DNA from: [Phialemoniopsis] sp. UDSM-2020 | Taxonomy: Eukaryota > Ascomycota > Sordariomycetes > Thyridiales > Thyridiaceae | Direction: 5' to 3' | DNA length: 64,000 nt | Assembly (NCBI GenBank): GCA_018873225.1 | Contig: JAEILZ010000002.1 | Coordinates: forward strand, 3,534,001 to 3,598,000 | In this document: piece by piece, positions 10,940-19,915 of the stretch | Numbering within the stretch: the stretch's first letter is position 1 | Layout: each line of letters starts with the position of its first letter | Program-made: the position numbers and the translations under genes | Notes under the pieces: generated by a model | The model's database searches: none | Told to the model about the DNA's origin: nothing | What the model saw: the letters and a program-made list of their open reading frames with translations, nothing else

Positions 10940-13108
10940 TTACTCGGCCTCGAGGCAGTAAAGGCGGGCGCAGACCTTTGGTGCCAGTCTCACCTGAAGT
11001 GCGGAGGCCGAAACATCCCATTCCGCCTCGGAGGCAAATGTGGCAGGATACAGAAGCTTCGCTGTGACCTTCTTCTCGCCACTCAAGGGCGGGATCGGGA
11101 GGGTGCATTGCTCGTGTCCCCCACGACGCCAAAGGCTAACATAGCACTTCTTCGACTTGAGATCCTTGCTTGGCGCCGCCATCAGTCCCAATGCTAGCCA
11201 GTCATCGTGCCACTTAGGCAGGCCCAATGGCCAGAAAGGCAAAGCAGTCGGGATATCTGCCCGGATGTCCTGGTAGACCTTCATGCCATCGTAGATGAGC
11301 TTCAGCTGCTCCTCGGGCATAATGTCTAGCCTGCCGCTGAGGTGGATGCGACCCAGTAGGCTGTTGACCACGGTCATGGCATTGATCTCATCGCTCCAGT
11401 CCGGTTGAGGATATGCCCAAGTAGCTCCCTGCTCCGGGGTTACGGCAGTAGGAATCGCAGCGGCGATAGCGGCATACCGTACCGGGTCTTGCTGATCGCT
11501 AGTAGATTGCAGCGAGTGCACAGACAGACTGGCATAGTCCATGCGCTGAGCACCACTAGAGCAGTTCTCGATCACCAGGCCATGGTGGCGGTCGAGAAGA
11601 CGGCTCACCCAGGCAAGGTAGGCGCGGTTGTGGTCGAGTTGGCCGACGCCACCGCTGGAGCCACTCACGTCTGTGCCCTGTGTGATCTCAACGTTGTAGT
11701 CAAACTTGAAATAGCGGGCACCGTAGTGGTTGACAAGTTTGTCGATGACTTCGTCCATGCGTTTGATCACAGCAGGATGCCGGAAGTCGAGGTGGTATCG
11801 GTTCTTCTCAACGATGCGCTTGCCGTCACGTTGGAAGAAGGCCTCGTCTGGAAGGATCTTGCCCATGACGCTGCGAACGCCGATTACCTCGGGCTCGATC
11901 CATAGACCGGGCTTGAGGCCCTTCTCGCGAATCTGGTTCAGGAGCTTATCAAAGCCCATCGGGAAGCGCTTCTTGCTCGGCTCCCACTCTCCGACATCGT
12001 CCCACCAGTTCGAATCGTCCGCGTACCAGCCGCAGTCAATGACAAAGTACTCAGCCCCGGACTTTGCAACAGGATCGACAAGAGCGAGAATTTTCTCGTC
12101 AGTAGGATCACCCATCAGGCAGTTCATATAGTCATTGAATATGAGAGGCAGACGATCATTGTCCTCGTGAGGGCGACGGATGCGGCGACGGTACTGAGTG
12201 AGTGCCGCAAACGCAGCATCGGCGTCACCCTGTATGTGGCAAACGGCCGCAGTCGCACTCGTGAAAGAAGCGCCGGGGCTTAGCTTCTGCCACCACTCGT
12301 GGTCGATGGCATTGGGCCCTGATGCTGCAAGAAAGACGTTGTCCTTGTAATCTCCAATGTCCCACCGCCACGAACCGTTGTTCTCAATCTGCCACAACCA
12401 CGTCTCGGTGTTGTCCCTCCTCTTGAGCATGCCCATTGGCAAATGACCCTGCGTGGAGAACGTACCGCGGTTGGAAACCGAGTACGCAGCAATGGAGGCG
12501 AAGTGATCCTCTGGTCTGCCATAGATGCCAAAGTCATCTATACCGGCGTCAGGGAGGGATGTGTCCTTCCACTGCGCCTCCCTGAACCATGTGTTCTTCG
12601 CCTCGGAGATCACATAGTCGTGCCACCATTCCTTGGACCTGGCAAGGCCACCGACGACCAGGGAAGAGACTTGAGATACAGTGACCTCTTCCTTGCCATC
12701 GTTTTGGATCGTTGCCGATGAGCGCACAAAAGGGATGCCTTCGTAGATGGTCAAATGACTGGTCACGGTGATGGCTGTCTGTTCGTCGTGCATTTCCACA
12801 TCAAGAGTTGCAGACTTTGTCCCAGCATGCCGCTGCTCGTTGTGTTTGCGGTAACGCAGTCGCTTGCCGACATAGCCAGCGACGAGGGACTTCGATGACT
12901 TGGCATTTTGGTTGCCTTCGCCGGTGAGGCGTACCTCGCAGAGAGGAAGACTCGAGTTGTCAAAGTATGGCGACACCGAGGGGCGAGCTTTCGAGCCAGT
13001 GGTCACGATATCGTCAAGAAACACCGCTCCGTTTTCATCGACGCGGATGATCACCTGGACGGCATCATTTCCAAAGACGATCTCCTGCTTGTTGGATAAG
13101 CTCCCCAT
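10940..13108 (-). CDS. GH36 alpha-galactosidase, probably intracellular
   Basis: Intronless gene for 722 residues, the usual size of fungal GH36 alpha-galactosidases, which hydrolyse alpha-1,6-galactosides such as melibiose and raffinose. An N-terminal beta-sandwich (about 1-300) is followed by the barrel. Within the barrel, FVIDCGWYADD (about 355-365), GLWIEPE (401-407) and YFKFDYN carry the putative nucleophile Asp470. TSDQQDP carries the putative acid/base Asp538, with CSSGAQRMDYA just before it. A small C-terminal beta-domain ends the protein. No signal peptide is present, so the substrate must be imported, consistent with the sugar permease at 5690-7474. A TATA-like GTATAAAC lies about 90 bp upstream. 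The divergent Zn2Cys6 gene starts 498 bp away. Confidence 0.93.
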   Translation of the reverse strand: MGSLSNKQEIVFGNDAVQVIIRVDENGAVFLDDIVTTGSKARPSVSPYFDNSSLPLCEVRLTGEGNQNAKSSKSLVAGYVGKRLRYRKHNEQRHAGTKSATLDVEMHDEQTAITVTSHLTIYEGIPFVRSSATIQNDGKEEVTVSQVSSLVVGGLARSKEWWHDYVISEAKNTWFREAQWKDTSLPDAGIDDFGIYGRPEDHFASIAAYSVSNRGTFSTQGHLPMGMLKRRDNTETWLWQIENNGSWRWDIGDYKDNVFLAASGPNAIDHEWWQKLSPGASFTSATAAVCHIQGDADAAFAALTQYRRRIRRPHEDNDRLPLIFNDYMNCLMGDPTDEKILALVDPVAKSGAEYFVIDCGWYADDSNWWDDVGEWEPSKKRFPMGFDKLLNQIREKGLKPGLWIEPEVIGVRSVMGKILPDEAFFQRDGKRIVEKNRYHLDFRHPAVIKRMDEVIDKLVNHYGARYFKFDYNVEITQGTDVSGSSGGVGQLDHNRAYLAWVSRLLDRHHGLVIENCSSGAQRMDYASLSVHSLQSTSDQQDPVRYAAIAAAIPTAVTPEQGATWAYPQPDWSDEINAMTVVNSLLGRIHLSGRLDIMPEEQLKLIYDGMKVYQDIRADIPTALPFWPLGLPKWHDDWLALGLMAAPSKDLKSKKCYVSLWRRGGHEQCTLPIPPLSGEKKVTAKLLYPATFASEAEWDVSASALQVRLAPKVCARLYCLEAE

Positions 13109-13605
13109 GCTGAGTATAGGTTGGGTGAAAGTCGCTTGTTTTCAGGTACGGTCTCGCCATCTTCACTCTCTATGGCCCTCCTGCGGCAGCAAGTTTATAC
13201 CCGAAGCTCTCTCCAACTCACGAACGTGGCACAACACCCCGCAACGACAACTTGATCATCATCGACCCGCGCCAAGACTCTCAGAAGGTTCTCCACTTTG
13301 TTGCTACAGCGGCTTTGGGCGTCCAGGATTGGCCGGGCACTACCCGCAACATGCGTTCTCCACTTGGCACGACCGAGGAGCCAAGACGTTTTGGCCGATG
13401 CCGGTTTCGGTGTTTCATCCGACGGTTCTTCCACGAAACAACACGCAAGTGGATCATCTCCTCCGCAAAAGCAATCCCGCACCCCATTTCCCATCTTGCA
13501 GGGCTGACAATCTTTGTGTCGGACAGTATAAGCGAATCCTGTTCCTCGAAAGCCGCACTTCCTACTCTGTCAGATGCCGAATTCCGCAGAGCGTGGCATG
13601 GCAGG
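13109..13605. promoter_or_regulatory. Bidirectional promoter between alpha-galactosidase and Zn2Cys6 gene
   Basis: A 497-bp space separates the two divergent start codons. The minus-strand TATA-like element is at 13200-13193. The region contains several CGG triplets of the kind bound by Zn2Cys6 proteins (for example in GCCGGTTTCGG and CATCCGACGG). Their role is inference. Confidence 0.5.
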
Positions 13606-15433
13606 ATGAGGCCCGCCAAAGCGTGTTATACATGCCGGTCAGTCCCATTGACTCTGCAGTAGCCGGCCAATGCGTGCCGCGCCGTGTGCATCGGACAGCG
13701 CCAACTGACGAGTCGGGTTTAGCATCTCCAAGCGAGGTTGTCGGACGCGACCGGGCCAAGACGCGTGTGTCCGGTGCGATAGTCTCGGCATCAACTGCAG
13801 CTTTATCGAGCGGGTGAAGCACGGCCACGCATCGCAACCCACGCCAATCAAGCCCGTTCCTTCACCTACCGCTCCCTTACCGAGCCCTAACGTGAACAGT
13901 AATCCGGCAACGCAACAGAGGATATCATACTATGGCGACAGCAATGGCTTGTCGTCAATACCAAGCCCACCGGCTGGACCTCAGCAGCTTCATCCCATTC
14001 AGCAACGAGAGGCCGTTATCTACTACTTTCGTATCATTCACGACAAGCACCATTCACTATTTCACCAGCCTACATTCATGAATGATCTTGATAACGGCCT
14101 CGTCCCTCCTGTCATCGTCGCCTCGATGATAGCCCTTGGCGCGAGGTAAGTCATGGATGACAACAACGGCAATTGCTGCGGACCAGACTGACTTGTACAC
14201 CGCAGGTTCACCGAGCTACCGGCCAACCTTGTGTCTAGGAGGCGACATTATGGAGATTACTATGCCGAGCAAGCGCACAGACAACTTGACCTTCGAGTGG
14301 TCTCGATCACTACCGTACAGGCGTGCATTTTATTGGGCACGCTCTGCTTTGTCGAAGGCCGGCCGGAGTCAGAGGCGCTCTACTACGCGGCAGCGAATAG
14401 ACTGGCTCAAATTCTAGACTTGGCTCATCGCCCAGCCACTAATGAGCTTGAACGTCAAGTCAACCTGAGAGTATGGTGGTCGCTGTATATGATTGACATA
14501 TGGATATCAAGTGGTTTGCGCATACCCCGGGAGCTGGACTTGCAGAGTGCCACCGATCTCCCGATAGATGAAGAGCACTTTTTGAGGTTATCATACAATT
14601 CCCCACGGTCCGAGTACGGAGCGCCGGGGATATGGGCAGAGATGGCCAAGCTGGCGCAGATCTGGGCCGAGATTCAGGTCATCAATAAGGCGTCAGTCGA
14701 CGGAGGCCTCAGCCCAAGCGCGTTGCACCGGTCTGTTAATGAGCTGGCAGCAAAGCTCGACCGGTGGCAGGCAGAGCTTCCAGACTTCCTCGTCGAAACG
14801 CCCGAAAACTTGACACGATGGACGGGGAACCTGCGTACCGCGTTTGCTGCCTTACACCTCGGCTTCCACTTCTACAACGAAGTGCTGTTCTACCAGTTCC
14901 TCGCCAAAGGAGATGGTGCGGACCAGGTAATCATGGCCGACTACGCCCAGCGGTGCACGCGGCATGCATTAGCGTTTTGCGACCTACTGTACGCCTGTGA
15001 AGACACAGAGGACTGCGACTGTCTGTACGTGATGGTCGGACACATGCTGACGGTAACGAGCACGGTCTACGTGCACACGCTGCTCTTCAGCTTCCACGAG
15101 CAAGAGGTAGTCGAGGCCCGCAAAAGGCTAGAGCGCAACTTTGCCATCCTGACCAAGCTTCAGCGGTACTGGATCATGCTCGACCGCACGCTGAGCCGCC
15201 TGCAGGCCTTTCACAACGCGTGTAAGGAGTCGATCGAGCAGAGCTTCCAGATGGACAGCTGGATGCTGCGCTTCATCCTGGAGCACGGCACTTCGCTGCC
15301 GGAGAAGTTTACCAAGCCGACGGCGCTCGGGTTTGGGCACCATAATAACGGCGCCATGTCGGATGGCGTATCGAGTAGTGGTAGTCCTGTTGGCGGGGAT
15401 TTGCAAGAATGGTACTCCCAGACTTTTGGCTAG
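13606..15433 (+). CDS. Zn2Cys6 transcription factor with fungal_trans middle domain
   Basis: Three exons (13606-13637, 13723-14145, 14206-15433) encode 560 residues. The first intron splits the zinc cluster. After joining, the cysteines are at 7, 10, 17, 26, 29 and 36 (C-x2-C-x6-C-x8-C-x2-C-x6-C), a canonical binuclear cluster, and this fixes both splice sites and the start MRPAKACYTC. A Pro-rich linker follows, then the fungal-specific regulatory domain (AVIYYFRIIHDKHHSLFHQPTF; VQACILLGTLCFVEGRPE; LRVWWSLYMIDIWISSGLR; RIPRELDL). The short C-terminus ends in LQEWYSQTFG. Divergent position next to the alpha-galactosidase suggests a pathway-specific regulator of the permease/galactosidase module, which is inference. 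Confidence 0.9.
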
Positions 15434-15794
15434 CTTTGAAAGGCCTCGTAGGGCCCACGGGGGAACGAGACGAATGGTACTTATGACAAGGACTTGATCG
15501 GCGGCGTCCGCTGGTGTCAATTTCTCTCTGGATAATTAATTGTTAGTACAACGTTACACCCTGCCTGGGCTGGTTGGATTAGCTTGTTGATGTCGTTGGT
15601 GATGCAGGATGTTGGCGCGCTGTGCTGCCTGATTCGAGCCGGGGACATGATCCAATCGTTCGCCACCCTGCCTATGATCCCACAAAACTAACTATATATG
15701 AACCGCCATTCATCCGCCCTTTTCCATCCTCAACGACGAGCATTGAAGATCACTTTCAATCGCTTCCTTGTTTCATCAAGCGTACTTGTAAGAC
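15434..15794. other. Short intergenic space
   Basis: 3' flank of the regulator gene and promoter of the next gene. A TATA-like CTATATATG lies at about 15691-15699. Confidence 0.4.
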
Positions 15795-16956
15795 ATGGCG
15801 CAATCACCGCTGCATGTTCAGCTGCTCTCCGTCCCGCCGGCCCCACAGGACGACTGCCCGCTGTACAGCCGCCTCCCCGCCGAGGTCCGCGCCGAGATCT
15901 TCGCCTTTGCCCTGACCGACTTCCCGGACCCGTCCCCGGACCGCCGCTACGCCGACGAGACGTGCTACACGCGCCCGACCTACTTCGCCCCGCGCCGCAG
16001 CGACGTCGCCCTGCTGCGCGCCTGCCGCGCCGTCTACGCCGAGTGCTGGTTCCTGCCCTTCGTCCTGCGCGAGCAGACGCACTGGCTGACGGCGCCCGAC
16101 CGCGCGCCGCCCGAGTACAGCGTGCACTTCACGCAAGGGAACCTGCGCGTGCGGCTCGCCGAGATCCGCGAGCAGCGCGGCGAGGACGTCGAGATCGAAG
16201 GCCTGCGCGTCTTTGCGCAGATGTACAAGCTCGAGGAGAACAGCCTCGCGCGCCTGCTCGGCACGCCGGGCCTGCTGCCGCGCAGGCTGGTCCTGACGAT
16301 CCGGCACACGGACTGGTGGTTCTGGGAAGGCGACCACAACCTGCGCTTCGAGGGCATGTGGATCAAGCCCGTGTGCAAGGCGCTGCCGGACAGCGTCCGC
16401 GAGGTGTGCATCGACCTCGAGTCGCTCGAGCGCAAGACGGACCAGGTCGACGCCATCGCCAAGCAGATGTGCGAGAAGTGGTTCTTCAAGAGGAAGGACG
16501 GCACGGTGCTGTATCCGGACTTCACGTGCAAGAGTAATGTGGTCAGCCGCTGGACGGGATCGAGCAGCTGGCACAACCGCACCTGGGCCCGGGACGAGAA
16601 GGAGCCTGGCAAGATCGAATACTACATTGTCTCTGTGACCTTCAAGCCCGAGCACATCGTCCAAAAGAATGGAGGACAGGTGTCCGAACGAACAAAAACG
16701 TCGGCCGAGAACGACGTTTACAACAGGGACTTCCTCCAACTGCAGGCGGTAGGGGAACGTCTTCAGGACGGTATGTCATCTTAGAAGTACAACCTTGTCT
16801 CTTACTAACTTTGGCTCCGTAGGATCAATTCCTTATCGACACTATGATGAAGAAGATGACGAGGATGAAGATGAAGAGGATGAGGACGATGAGGAAGATG
16901 AAGAGTGGGATGGCGAAGATGATGATAGTGAGGGCGGAAGTAATCAGGACCTTTGA
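15795..16956 (+). CDS. 2EXR domain protein with long acidic tail
   Basis: Two exons (15795-16770 and 16823-16956; the intron has a TTACTAAC branch site) encode 369 residues. YSRLPAEVRAEIFAFALTDF (about residues 24-43) is the 2EXR signature, and LLRACRAVYAECW follows in the expected place. Exon 2 encodes an almost purely Asp/Glu tail of about 40 residues ending in GGSNQDL. Such a tail could bind basic proteins such as histones, or act as a nuclear retention element, but that is speculation. The body is strongly GC-rich at third codon positions, unlike the AT-richer surroundings. Function of the family is unknown. Confidence 0.85.
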
Positions 16957-17601
16957 CCGAACGAGACTGCATGTCTAAGAGGGCTCACAGCTCAATTACT
17001 TTCCAGCCATATTCGAGGTGTGCTTGGGAGGAACATAGAATGGCGGAGCCATAGTTTACCAGATGAGGTTGAATTGACGATCGATACACACAAGAGTGAT
17101 TAGATGAATTATGATACCACAGGCCTGTCGGCGATCTGAAATGGAGGACTAGGATACCCTTCTAGGGAGATAAAAGCGCTCTGTTTCCTAAGACCCAGTG
17201 ACAACCATGAGAATAGCCTTCCCAATATTCCGCTGTTCCTGCCCACCTGGGAGCTTTTGCTGTCTGAATTCCCAACCTCAGATAGTCTCATGTCTTGCAT
17301 ACCCCAGTCCTAAAGTCCTTCTTCCCGATGATATCAGATGTCCGTGATCGTGATGGGTGTCTTGTGTCCTCTCTGTCATTATGTCTGGGTGCCTCGTGCC
17401 CCAAATCTCAGGTGGGTCGATCCGAGACATTGCAAATTCCAGCAAATTTGTTGTACAAAAATCCGCAAACAACCAACGGACTGAAAATGGTTGAAGTACT
17501 GTAATCAGGCAGCAGACGGTCTTGACATGGTGAGAGGCTACTTAAGAGTGGTTGTGTGTGGTCTTCTCGGAGGAAGCAAGACGCTCGGTCGAGGCCTTCT
17601 T
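16957..17601. other. Intergenic space, convergent 3' ends
   Basis: No supported gene. The short open frames here have no family features. Confidence 0.4.
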
Positions 17602-17979
17602 CTAGGCGACACTCGCACGGCGCTGGAAGGATTGAATGCTGGCCTTGACACGAAGGCCGACGTTGGAGTTGTGAGATGAAGCCCGTGGGGCCGAAGATGG
17701 GGTGGCATCCGGTGTAGTAGGTGCACTGGAGCCCATGCCCGAGCAGCAGGGGCAGACCGGGAGCTTGACACCTTCGCGAGCCTACATGTTGGAAGGGCTA
17801 GTGATGGCCTCCTCAAAGATCGGCTGGTTCGTAGAGGGTCGGCACCACATGGGAGTCGTGGTGGTGACCGGTGGGCTGAAAATGAGGCCAGCGCTGGCGG
17901 GCGGGCGGTCCCACATGGGGTTGTCCTCCTTGATAGGCTCGGTAAAGATGAGCGCGTGAGGGTATTGAGAAGAAGGCAT
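17602..17979 (-). pseudogene. MW-repeat/CPCC small protein, copy A, with one in-frame TAG
   Basis: This is the third member of the family at 36792-37235 and 38201-38602. The frame runs from ATG at 17979 to a terminal TAG at 17604-17602 (126 codons including the final stop) and is interrupted only by TAG at 17784-17782 (codon 66). Both paralogs have TGG (Trp) at that place (M-W in repeat 3). Everything after the stop is still family-like: LPVCPCCSGMG, a Ser/Thr/Pro linker and the basic end VGLRVKASIQSFQRRASVA. The three internal repeats start at ALIFTEP, GLIFSPP and PIFEEAI. No splice pair that would remove the stop is apparent. Either a recent nonsense mutation or a stop corrected by RNA editing explains this; the DNA alone cannot tell. 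Confidence 0.8.
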
Positions 17980-19915
17980 TGTGTAGTGAAGTGACGTGAG
18001 GTGTAAGAAAGCTGTGTCGAGCAGAGGGGATGATTGAAATCACCGATTTGAGTTGTGGTTACTGATGAGTTGCAGCACTGAATACATTCAGCAATGAGTA
18101 GTGTCGAGGAAAGGAAAGTGGTTGTGGTCTGTTGTGGGTGATCATAAGAAAGATCTTGCTGATGAATAAGTTCAGAATTTGGACAAAATGAGACAGACTT
18201 GGGAATTTTGTTGGTGGGATCGTTCTTGGTATCTATACAAACAAAGATGAAAAGGAGATGAGAATACGCCATTCACTGTTGACCGACAGCTTGCCTACAC
18301 GTAAAGCTTTCATCCGAACTTCACTGTGCACTTCCGGGTCGCTTGGTCCTGAGATTACTTCTTACTTTCATTCGCCACTCATCAGCACCACGCCGGCTTT
18401 ATTAAGTCTCTTATACAGTAGAGCACGGCATTTGCCTTGATCCCTACCGAAATCTATGAAATCCTCGGAGACACGCAACCACTAGTTGCCTTTACCCTTG
18501 ATTATCGACGGCCACAATCATACGGGTAGCAAGTTAGTGAGCCATCCTGGCGGGGGCGGACGACCTCGTCGTGGCTGGAGAGGCAATGGTGAGAATTTTA
18601 TATTTGACATTTCGTCTTCTGCTGACTCCTCTGAGCCTGAGCCATGAAGCAGGACCACACCCAGCGGCCACATGTGCATCGAGATTGCGTCACCACGTTG
18701 ATCTACTTGCCGACTGGACTAATTTGACAGAAATCGAGATTTGCGGAACGCTAGTTTAGGATGAACAAATGATAGGAAGAAGGCATTGACAGCTCAACTT
18801 CCGCACAAACCATCGATTTCAAAGACTGTGTAGGGCGCAGATTCAGGTTTTCTTGGGAGGTCACCAAGACCTGGGCAGTGAGTATTCATCCTAGTCCATC
18901 AAACAGCTAGTCAATTGTGTACAAACTACTAACGATGAAAAGGGGACGGAGGCCTTGTCAAGCAGGCCTTCCTGCAAGTCCATAAAATCGGTCCGCACGT
19001 CCAGTAACGTCATTACGATTTACTTGCCTGAGGGCCGTATCATCCTGCCGACAACCTGGAAATTATTGGCCCGTCAACAACTGTAGAGGCCGGGACTGGC
19101 TTCTGAACTAAATCCTGTATTTCACGTCCAGTGCGCACTATTGTTTGGTTGCGTCGAAACCCTTCTTGGGTGAGACTTAGTGACAGGCTCTCGTCATTAC
19201 TCTGACCTGTGTTCTTGGAGCTCGGAGTGCGGTGCCCTGCAACGGGCATCGAGTCTTCCTCTAGCTTTCTAAGAGGGGAGAAGACAAGATAGGAAAGATA
19301 TATCGGAGCGTCCTCAGCTTCTGGCAGACAAATAGTGATTTATTTGTCGTCATCGCCCTCCGAGCCCGAGCATTTGTCATCACCCAGCTCCGGGGACTGG
19401 CCGCATCGACTCCCTGCTTGGTATTCATGTTGTTGAGGGATTGAAATGAAGTCTGAACATTCAACTTTATTTTCAGCCTGCTGGCGCAGAACACTCTGCT
19501 CTGGCAAAAGATGGATCATCCTTCTTCGAAGTTTCTGTTACTCTGTGTATAGACCTGGGCGATGATGCCGGGATGGATCGTAATTGAATTATTTACGTGG
19601 GAGAGGCATATGCGCTGGCATATGATTTCACTACTACCCCTCGCTACGGAGATGGGCTTATGTTCGCGCATTCGTCGAGCTGATTGGCACGGAAGGCCAT
19701 TGGCCGCACATCACGTTCAGCACTCGTCGTGTGCTCACGTGCTGTCTGTCAGGCCGGAAGCAAATGCAGCCAACATAAGGTCACCCAACCTGACACGTCA
19801 TGGGTTCTTGGAGAACTTACCATCGCGCTGAACGACCGCCTGCCCAACTCGTGACAACGAGACTCGTAGATGTGGCCACCCTTGCGAGACGCACTCATCA
19901 AAGTCTCTACACAAA
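17980..19915. other. Intergenic region with a decayed gene fragment
   Basis: Besides the promoter/leader of the minus-strand gene ending at 17979, it contains the coding-like fossil at about 18650-18885 and the promoter of the patatin-NACHT gene. The rest shows no supported feature. Confidence 0.4.
18652..18877 (+). pseudogene. Decayed gene fragment (unknown family)
   Basis: One frame reads as coding through LRHHVDLLADWTNLTEIEIC, then an in-frame TAG, DEQMIGRRH, an in-frame TGA, and QLNFRTNHRFQRLCRAQ up to a plausible donor GTGAGT. A matching branch site (TACTAAC) and an acceptor follow about 80 bp later. Both stops could derive from sense codons by C-to-T or G-to-A transitions (TGG to TAG, CGA to TGA), the type produced by RIP. 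I do not recognise the family. Evidence is composition and frame only. Confidence 0.35.

Noticed and set aside
15804..16739. Long minus-strand open frame opposite the second 2EXR gene
   Set aside because: Shadow of a gene with strongly GC-biased third positions; the plus-strand frame carries the 2EXR signature and a good intron.
17782..17784. An intron removing the TAG of MW-repeat copy A
   Set aside because: ATGTAG could serve as an acceptor, but no consensus donor with branch site lies upstream in a phase that keeps repeat 3, and the paralogs are intronless.
19040..19249. Minus-strand frame of 69 residues with protein-like composition
   Set aside because: Too short, no family match and no splice partners; possibly part of the nearby fossil but not supportable.
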